In this document: positions 6,955 through 11,524 of the stretch, one piece after another
How positions within the stretch are numbered: position 1 is the stretch's first letter
Layout of the letters: every line of letters starts with the position of its first letter
Origin: a bacterium
Lineage (GTDB): Bacteria > Patescibacteriota > Gracilibacteria > UBA1369 > LOWO2-01-FULL-3
Direction: 5' to 3'
Length of the DNA: 11,524 bases
Assembly: GCA_027622635.1 (NCBI GenBank)
Contig: JAQBYK010000026.1
Span: 1-11,524, forward strand
Position numbers and translations under genes: made by a program
The notes under the pieces: generated by a model
What the model was told of the DNA's origin: nothing
Databases searched by the model: none
What the model saw: the letters and a program-made list of their open reading frames with translations, nothing else

Positions 6955-6983
6955 TTGACTCTAAAACTAGGATATGCTATTAT
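6955..6983 (+). promoter_or_regulatory. Strong sigma70-type promoter of the hairpin RNA
   Basis: TTGACT (6955-6960), 17 bases, TATTAT (6978-6983) preceded by TGC, an extended -10. It points rightward, away from the SLH gene, and no protein gene follows for 400 bases. Expected start is near 6990. Confidence 0.65.
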
Positions 6984-7035
6984 ATACATGTTGAAAAAAC
7001 AAAAACAAACGTTCATTCAAACTTAGGTTCCAAAT

Positions 7036-7113
7036 TTCTTCAGAGCGTGCTGTGCTTACAGGATTTGTTGGCTTCGGTCAGTGAATTGAGTAAGTGCAGC
7101 ACACTCTGAAGAA
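7036..7113 (+). repeat. Hairpin 1, 37-position stem with UUCG tetraloop
   Basis: Arms 7036-7072 and 7077-7113 face each other with no bulge. I count 27 Watson-Crick pairs, 7 G-U and 3 mismatches. The cap at 7072-7077 is C(UUCG)G, an exceptionally stable tetraloop. The core GTGCTGTGCTTA (7047-7058) recurs exactly in hairpin 2. Confidence 0.85.
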
Positions 7114-7118
7114 CTTGA

Positions 7119-7194
7119 TTATCTCAAGAGTGCTGTGCTTATTGTGTTTCGATGCTTGCATTGTGACTTAGTAAGTTCAGCACTCTCGAGGTAA
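7119..7194 (+). repeat. Hairpin 2, 36-position stem with CUUG tetraloop
   Basis: Arms 7119-7154 and 7159-7194 pair without bulges: about 26 Watson-Crick, 6 G-U and 4 mismatches. The cap G(CUUG)C at 7154-7159 is another known stable tetraloop. Its core GTGCTGTGCTTA (7130-7141) and TAAGTTCAGCAC (7172-7183) match hairpin 1 at 12/12 and 11/12; the apical halves differ. Five bases separate the two hairpins, so a duplication is likely. Confidence 0.85.
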
Positions 7195-7273
7195 GTACCC
7201 TTTCAGCCTAGACGCAAGTCAAAGCACAAAATACCCTTAAAAGTATATTGTAGGACAACCACCACGAGAACCC

Positions 7274-7311
7274 GACCGCTTCTCATCCACCATAGAGAAG
7301 CGGTCATTTTT
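7274..7311 (+). terminator. Rho-independent terminator of the hairpin RNA
   Basis: GACCGCTTCTC (7274-7284) and GAGAAGCGGTC (7295-7305) form a perfect 11-bp stem around a 10-base loop, followed by ATTTTTAT. It separates the RNA unit from the csoR promoter. Confidence 0.9.
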
Positions 7312-7329
7312 ATATATAGATTTTTAGCA

Positions 7330-7358
7330 TTGACAATTAAAAGCACTATACCCATACT
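7330..7358 (+). promoter_or_regulatory. Promoter of the csoR-copA operon
   Basis: TTGACA (7330-7335), 17 bases, CATACT (7353-7358). The -10 lies inside the CsoR box, so repressor and RNA polymerase compete. Expected start near 7365, about 19 bases before csoR. Confidence 0.65.
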
Positions 7359-7365
7359 GGGTATA
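7347..7365. promoter_or_regulatory. CsoR operator
   Basis: TATACCC (7347-7353) and GGGTATA (7359-7365) are perfect inverted arms around ATACT. TACCC/GGGTA palindromes are the known pattern of CsoR-type operators. The box covers the -10 and the expected +1, and csoR follows at once, supporting autorepression relieved by Cu(I). Confidence 0.8.
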
Positions 7366-7383
7366 GGTATTTAACAAGCATAC

Positions 7384-7656
7384 ATGATAGATCCATTTAA
7401 ATCAAAAGTACTCAATCGCTTAAAAAGAGCAAGAGGCCAAATAGACGGGGTTATTAAGATGATTGAGGATGACAAATACTGCATCGACATAATCACGCAG
7501 GTACTTGCACTACAAGGCGCTCTGAAAGGTGCAGCTCCTTTAATTATGGAAAGTCACCTAAATACATGCGGAGCCAATTTGTCTTCAAAAGACTCAAAAA
7601 AGAAGCAGGAATTCATAAGAGAGTTAGTAAAAACCTGCGAATTATCAAGTCGCTAA
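7384..7656 (+). CDS. csoR: Copper-sensing transcriptional repressor CsoR
   Basis: A 90-residue all-helical DNA-binding protein of the CsoR/RcnR family. The N-terminal NRLKRARGQIDGVIKMIEDD segment (11-30) is the family signature. Cu(I) ligands C33, H58 and C62 keep the 25- and 4-residue spacing of Mycobacterium CsoR (C36, H61, C65), which argues for copper rather than nickel or formaldehyde sensing. As a tetramer it should repress its own operon through the palindrome at 7347-7365 and let go when Cu(I) binds. It is first in a run with the small membrane protein (19-base gap) and copA. No Shine-Dalgarno. Confidence 0.95.
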   Translation: MIDPFKSKVLNRLKRARGQIDGVIKMIEDDKYCIDIITQVLALQGALKGAAPLIMESHLNTCGANLSSKDSKKKQEFIRELVKTCELSSR

Positions 7657-7675
7657 TTTTTTAACCAAAAAGACT

Positions 7676-8035
7676 ATGATGAACACATTTAGCGGATCGT
7701 CCTACGGGATTTGGGGGGGCTGGCACATACACATGCTTTTCGGGCTAGCACTGCTCGTGGGCCTTGTATTCTTTGTCGTATGGGCAATTCGGGCAATAGG
7801 CAAAAAAGAGCTTGCAAGCTGGGCATTGGCATTGATTATCATAGGAGCACTGGGGGTAATCCTGACTGCAGGATGGGGAGGTAAAGGATGGACTATGATG
7901 CATGGGAACAATAGCAGTTGGCAAGAAATGGCAGAGCACATGGAGGACGAAGATCACAGTGATCTCCAGACATCGGAAGATTGGCAGGAACATATGAAGG
8001 AAGAAATGTCTGAACATATGGGCTTCGACAAATAA
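7676..8035 (+). CDS. Small membrane protein with Met/His-rich tail, copper operon
   Basis: 119 residues; I do not recognise a named family. Two transmembrane helices (about 18-40 and 47-66) are separated by a short basic turn (RAIGKKE), which suggests that both ends face outside. The tail (71-119) is acidic and rich in Met, His and Trp. It includes MMH (74-76), three EHM triplets (87-89, 105-107, 113-115) and a repeated W-Q-E unit at 82 and 103. These residues fit Cu(I) or Cu(II) binding. Lying between csoR and copA, it probably helps bind, sense or hand over copper, which is inference from context. The start may be the first or second of two adjacent ATG codons. Confidence 0.8.
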   Translation: MMNTFSGSSYGIWGGWHIHMLFGLALLVGLVFFVVWAIRAIGKKELASWALALIIIGALGVILTAGWGGKGWTMMHGNNSSWQEMAEHMEDEDHSDLQTSEDWQEHMKEEMSEHMGFDK

Positions 8036-8053
8036 TTAATTAATAACAAAAAC

Positions 8054-8170
8054 ATGAAAAACAAGAAACTACTGCTGCTATTGGCAGTAATCGTTCCTGC
8101 AGTAATGGCTTGATGTAGCGGGAGCTCGGGAGTTGTCGCGTACACAAGACTATATATCTATAAAAATTAA
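8054..8170 (+). pseudogene. Lipoprotein-signal fragment broken by TGA at the lipobox
   Basis: From ATG 8054 the codons read MKNKKLLLLLAVIVPAVMA, then TGA (8111-8113), then Cys-Ser-Gly-Ser-Ser and 13 more residues to TAA at 8168-8170, one base before the copA start. The N-terminus is a textbook lipoprotein signal, and the TGA falls exactly where the lipobox Gly before the Cys belongs; GGA to TGA is one base change. Even with the TGA read as Gly, only 18 residues remain after the signal, so the original gene was probably also shortened. It may have been a copper-operon lipoprotein. Confidence 0.6.
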
Positions 8171-8171
8171 C

Positions 8172-10412
8172 ATGCACAAAATCCAAAATATTCTTATAAC
8201 AGACATGAATTGCGGATCTTGCGTCCTGCATATAGAAAAAGATGTCGGAAAAATGAAAGGGGTAAAGGAAATAAATGTGAATTTTGCCGCATCCAAAGGA
8301 GAAGTACATTTTGACCCGGATTTGGTTTCAATTGAAGAAGTTATTAAGCAAATAAAGAAAACGGGCTACACGGCAATGCTTGAAAAAGGTGACCTAAAAA
8401 AGGAAAAGCACCACAAGGGAGTAGAAGACCACAAAGGCCACGAAGAAAAAGGTGAACATCACGATCACGCAGCCGAGGAAGGCAATAAAGAGATAAGATC
8501 AAAACTATATAAAGTTATTTTTGGAGCAATAGTTAGCGTGATTCTGATTGTACTCGGGCTATTTGTGGATGTCCCATATGAAGGAATAGTAATGCTGGTA
8601 ATGACAGCAACAATACTTGTCTATACCGGGCAAGAATTCTTTCTTCGTGGAATCCCCGCAATTGTTCTAAGACTTAGACCCAACATGGATACCCTGGTTT
8701 CCCTGGGTGTGGGAGCGGCATTCTTATATTCCGGATACAATGTACTTTTTACAACTTCTCACGAAGAATACTTCATGGATGCGGCAATTATAGCTACTTT
8801 CATAATGTTGGGACGCTATCTCGAAGCCAAAGCGAAGGGAAGCGCCAGCGAAGCGATTAAAAAGTTAATGGAAATGTCGGCCAAAGTCGCTCACAAAATT
8901 ATTGATGACAACAAAACCATCGACATTCCCATAGATGAAGTTCAGGTTGGGGATAGACTTTTAGTCAAACCGGGAGAAAAAATACCTGTAGATGGTGTCA
9001 TAATCAAAGGGCAGGCAACAATTGATGAATCTATGGTAACTGGAGAAAGTATCCCTGTGGATAAGGAAGAAAAAGATAAGGTTATCGGAGCAACTGTAAA
9101 TGGAAACACATCTTTCACTATAAGTGCGGAAAAGGTGGGAAAAGAAACCATGCTTGCGCAAATGGTTAAACTTGTAGAGCAGGCACAAATGCATAAAGCA
9201 CCAATTCAAAAGTTAGTAGATGTTATTTCGAACTACTTTGTATGGGTCGTAATATTGATTGCCATAGCTACTTTCACGACTTGGTCATTATTGGGCGCCG
9301 AATATTCTACGGCACTTATATATACTGTTTCAGTTCTTATAATCGCTTGCCCATGCGCTCTCGGATTGGCTACACCCATATCTATTGTTGTAGGATCAGG
9401 CAAGGGAGCAAGCATGGGGATTTTGATGAAAAAAGCAGAGAGTCTTGAAAAGATTCACAAGATGACAACAATATGTTTCGACAAAACAGGCACAATAACT
9501 AAGGGAGAGCCTGAAGTTCAGATTTTCAAATCAGTGGGTGATAAAACCGAAGAGGAAGTCTTAAAACTGGCCATTTCTCTAGAAGAAAATTCGGAGCATC
9601 CACTTGCTAAAAGCATAGTGGATTATGTAGGTGAGAAAAAAATACAATCAACTGAAGTGAAGAATTTCAAAGCAATAACCGGAAAGGGAGTTATTGGGGA
9701 AATCGATTCTAAAAAATACCATTTTGGAAGTATTTCCTACATTAAATCTCTTGATATAAGAATACATCATATACTTCATGAGCTAAGTAATCTTGGTGAG
9801 CATGGATATACAGTTTTAATTTTAAGCGACGAAAAAGAAGTGCTAGGGTATTTCGGTGTTCAGGATGGAATAAAGGATTCTTCCAAGGAAGCAATAAAAC
9901 TGCTACATGAGCAAGGAGTCAAAACGATAATGATGACGGGAGATAACGAAAAAGTAGCCAATGCAATTGCCAAGCAAGTTGGGATTGATGAGGTACTTGC
10001 ACAAGCATCCCCAAGCGACAAAACGGATAAGGTAAAGGAACTGCAAAAGAAAGGAGAATTCGTCACAATGGTTGGAGATGGAATAAATGACGCACCGGCT
10101 CTTGCGACAGCGGACATAGGTATTGCAATGGGGACTGGGACAGACGTAGCGATAGAATCGGGAGACATTGTTATAGTTAAAGGAGATCTTTTAAAGGCGG
10201 TAGAGGCCATCAAACTTTCCGAGGCAACTCTACGAAACATAAAGCAAAATCTTTTTTGGGCATTCATATATAACTCGGTAGGAATACCGGTTGCCGCACT
10301 GGGACTACTAAATCCAATATTTTCAGCTGGGGCTATGGCGTTTTCATCTGTAAGTGTGGTCCTAAATGCCTTAAGACTAAAAAGATTCAAAGTTGAATAT
10401 AGGACGCTTTAG
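8172..10412 (+). CDS. copA: Cu(I)-exporting P1B-type ATPase
   Basis: A 746-residue membrane pump that uses ATP to push Cu(I) out of the cytoplasm. ATG 8172 is chosen because it begins directly at the heavy-metal-associated domain; the open frame extends 13 codons further to a TTG. An HMA domain (about 5-68) carries C14-x-x-C17. A His/Glu/Lys-rich linker (78-103, about eight His) follows. The core has TGES (290-293), transmembrane CPC (393-395), the phosphorylated Asp437 in DKTGT, the HP motif at 476-477 and GDGINDAP (635-642). YN at 700-701 and M-x-x-SS at 722-726, together with CPC, form the Cu(I) signature of P1B-1 pumps. It is the last gene of the csoR unit; ends in TAG. Confidence 0.96.
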   Translation: MHKIQNILITDMNCGSCVLHIEKDVGKMKGVKEINVNFAASKGEVHFDPDLVSIEEVIKQIKKTGYTAMLEKGDLKKEKHHKGVEDHKGHEEKGEHHDHAAEEGNKEIRSKLYKVIFGAIVSVILIVLGLFVDVPYEGIVMLVMTATILVYTGQEFFLRGIPAIVLRLRPNMDTLVSLGVGAAFLYSGYNVLFTTSHEEYFMDAAIIATFIMLGRYLEAKAKGSASEAIKKLMEMSAKVAHKIIDDNKTIDIPIDEVQVGDRLLVKPGEKIPVDGVIIKGQATIDESMVTGESIPVDKEEKDKVIGATVNGNTSFTISAEKVGKETMLAQMVKLVEQAQMHKAPIQKLVDVISNYFVWVVILIAIATFTTWSLLGAEYSTALIYTVSVLIIACPCALGLATPISIVVGSGKGASMGILMKKAESLEKIHKMTTICFDKTGTITKGEPEVQIFKSVGDKTEEEVLKLAISLEENSEHPLAKSIVDYVGEKKIQSTEVKNFKAITGKGVIGEIDSKKYHFGSISYIKSLDIRIHHILHELSNLGEHGYTVLILSDEKEVLGYFGVQDGIKDSSKEAIKLLHEQGVKTIMMTGDNEKVANAIAKQVGIDEVLAQASPSDKTDKVKELQKKGEFVTMVGDGINDAPALATADIGIAMGTGTDVAIESGDIVIVKGDLLKAVEAIKLSEATLRNIKQNLFWAFIYNSVGIPVAALGLLNPIFSAGAMAFSSVSVVLNALRLKRFKVEYRTL

Positions 10413-10420
10413 GGTATAAT
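10393..10420 (+). promoter_or_regulatory. Promoter of mnmA, leaderless transcript likely
   Basis: TTGAAT (10393-10398), 16 bases, perfect TATAAT (10415-10420). Only seven bases lie between the -10 and the ATG at 10428, so transcription should start at or one base from the start codon. The -35 overlaps the end of copA. Confidence 0.6.
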
Positions 10421-10427
10421 CCGCCCC

Positions 10428-11510
10428 ATGAAGATAGCAGTACTTATTTCTGGAGGAGTGGATAGTTCAGTAGCCCTAAAATTGCTTAAAGATCAGGGGC
10501 ATGAACTAACAGCTTTTTATATAAAAATATGGCTTGAGGATGAATTGAGTTTCCTTGGTTCTTGCCCATGGGAGGAAGATTTGAAATTTATTCGTGGAAT
10601 CTGTGATAAAGAAAAAATCCGACTGGAAATCATTCCTCTTCAAAAAGAATACTTCGATACCGTTGTTGACTATACATTAACAGAGGTTAAGGCCGGCAGA
10701 ACTCCAAATCCGGATATTATGTGCAATAACAAGATAAAGTTTGACCTCGCACTTGAGAAAATCGATCCAAGTTTTGAGAAGATAGCTACAGGTCACTATG
10801 CTCAGGTTATTGAAGAAAATGGCAAATTCCTTCTCAAAAAAGCACCGGACAAAGTCAAGGATCAAACATATTTTCTTTCCAACCTAAGTCAGGAGCAGCT
10901 CTCTCGTTTAATTTTCCCAATAGGAAGTTTAGATAAGTCTCAAGTACGAGAACTTGCAAAAAAATACAAGCTGCCAAACAAAGAACGCAAGGATAGTCAG
11001 GGCATTTGTTTTCTAGGAAAGCTAAAATACATTGATTTCATCAGGCATTATCTCGGAGACAAGAAAGGAGATATTCTGAATCGAGAAACTGGCGAAAAAG
11101 TGGGGACTCATAAGGGCTACTGGTTTTATACAATTGGGCAGAGGAAAGGAATTGGGATTGGAGGATTGAAGGGATCAAGTGGTGAACCATTTTACGTTGT
11201 AGAAAAAGACTTGGAGAAGAACATTGTCTATGTTTCGAATAATTATCACTCAGCCGATAAGAAACGTGATCAACTTGAGGTTGGTAATTTAAACTGGTTT
11301 TCCGGCAAATCGCCATCAAAAGATCGCCTTCAGGTAAAACTCAGACATGGAGAAAAAAGTTACAATTGCAAAATAAATCAACTTTCAAAAGAAAAATTTT
11401 CTCTAAAGCTTGATTCTCATGATCAGGGAATAGCTGCAGGTCAATTCGCAGCCTTTTATGATGGTGAAATTTGCTTGGGATCTGGGGTGATAAATCGGGA
11501 CAATATTTGA
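10428..11510 (+). CDS. mnmA: tRNA-specific 2-thiouridylase
   Basis: A 360-residue cytoplasmic enzyme that adds sulfur to C2 of wobble uridine 34 in Lys, Glu and Gln tRNAs. The PP-loop SGGVDSS (8-14) activates the uridine with ATP. The catalytic pair is Cys99 (TPNPDIMCN) and Cys194 (KDSQGICF), and the tRNA-binding segment YTIGQRKGIGIGG (234-246) is intact. The C-terminal beta-barrel ends in AAFYDGEICLGSGVI, the normal place for the family to stop, and TGA follows five residues later. That makes this TGA a real stop and argues against general TGA reassignment. Length is typical. No Shine-Dalgarno. Confidence 0.97.
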   Translation: MKIAVLISGGVDSSVALKLLKDQGHELTAFYIKIWLEDELSFLGSCPWEEDLKFIRGICDKEKIRLEIIPLQKEYFDTVVDYTLTEVKAGRTPNPDIMCNNKIKFDLALEKIDPSFEKIATGHYAQVIEENGKFLLKKAPDKVKDQTYFLSNLSQEQLSRLIFPIGSLDKSQVRELAKKYKLPNKERKDSQGICFLGKLKYIDFIRHYLGDKKGDILNRETGEKVGTHKGYWFYTIGQRKGIGIGGLKGSSGEPFYVVEKDLEKNIVYVSNNYHSADKKRDQLEVGNLNWFSGKSPSKDRLQVKLRHGEKSYNCKINQLSKEKFSLKLDSHDQGIAAGQFAAFYDGEICLGSGVINRDNI

Positions 11511-11524
11511 CTACTTTTTGGCTC

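Larger units (their letters stand above)
6990..7312 (+). ncRNA. Candidate structured non-coding RNA with two tandem hairpins
   Basis: The 483 bases between the SLH gene and csoR hold no credible protein gene but a full transcription unit: promoter (6955-6983), an A-rich 5' tail, hairpin 1 (7036-7113), hairpin 2 (7119-7194), an A/C-rich single-stranded stretch (about 7195-7273) and an intrinsic terminator (7274-7311). Predicted length is about 320 nt. Compensating G-U pairs favour folding of the plus-strand transcript: 13 G-T wobbles on this strand against two that would form on the other. I compared it mentally with tmRNA, RNase P RNA, 6S, SRP RNA and common riboswitches and saw none of their conserved parts. 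Function is unknown. Confidence 0.6.

Noticed and set aside
6988..7026. 12-codon peptide (MLKKQKQTFIQT) at the start of the hairpin RNA
   Set aside because: Very short, no ribosome-binding site, and its ATG is at or just before the expected transcription start; likely chance in A-rich sequence.
7036..7194. Tandem hairpins as integron attC sites or a CRISPR array
   Set aside because: No attC core ends (RYYYAAC/GTTRRRY) and no regular repeat-spacer units; only two copies, each a hairpin.
8133..8171. TTG start giving copA 13 more residues
   Set aside because: The extra residues overlap the broken lipoprotein, while ATG 8172 begins at the normal HMA domain start.
9860..10390. 176-codon minus-strand frame
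   Set aside because: Antisense shadow of copA's conserved ATP-binding region.
1..11524. Whole-genome use of genetic code 25 (TGA = Gly)
   Set aside because: Conserved proteins totalling about 2,600 codons contain no TGA despite many glycines, and mnmA stops at TGA at the usual family length.

Overview
The window reads as a compact, AT-rich bacterial chromosome segment (about 40% GC by eye). It most resembles a Candidatus Patescibacteria (CPR) genome, perhaps near Peregrinibacteria/Gracilibacteria. Reasons are the secreted SLH-domain protein joined to a C39-like peptidase, short intergenic gaps, the absence of Shine-Dalgarno sequences, and promoters set almost on top of start codons. This placement is inference; no rRNA is present. 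Genes read in the standard code: conserved proteins totalling about 2,600 codons end at the expected place, mostly with TAA or TAG, and MnmA with TGA.

Layout. (1) 1-1329: 3' part of pnp (polynucleotide phosphorylase). (2) 1337-1481: tRNA-Gly(GCC) with its own promoter. (3) 1485-1848, minus: scar of a nucleotidyltransferase gene with an internal deletion, plus a 46-residue partner. (4) 1883-4166: promoter and operator-like palindrome, a two-domain multicopper oxidase lipoprotein and a ZIP metal permease, probably one metal-handling operon. (5) 4199-4588: msrB, repair of oxidised methionine. (6) 4591-6900, minus: secreted SLH protein and C39-like cysteine peptidase in one frame, split by a single in-frame TGA. 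(7) 6955-7312: an apparent untranslated transcription unit with a good promoter, two tandem tetraloop-capped hairpins and a strong intrinsic terminator. I do not recognise this RNA. (8) 7330-10412: copper operon made of a CsoR box over the promoter, csoR, a small His/Met-rich membrane protein, a lipoprotein signal peptide broken by TGA, and the Cu(I)-exporting ATPase copA. (9) 10393-11510: mnmA, tRNA U34 thiolase, with a promoter that implies a leaderless mRNA.

How it fits together. Much of the window concerns copper or other redox metals and the damage they cause. CsoR senses Cu(I) and derepresses CopA export. The oxidase can oxidise Cu(I), Fe(II) or a similar substrate outside the membrane next to a divalent-metal permease. 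MsrB repairs methionine oxidation. The items most worth a second look are the tandem-hairpin RNA, the two TGA codons at positions where glycine would fit, the three-EHM membrane protein in the copper operon, and the consistent lack of ribosome-binding sites.
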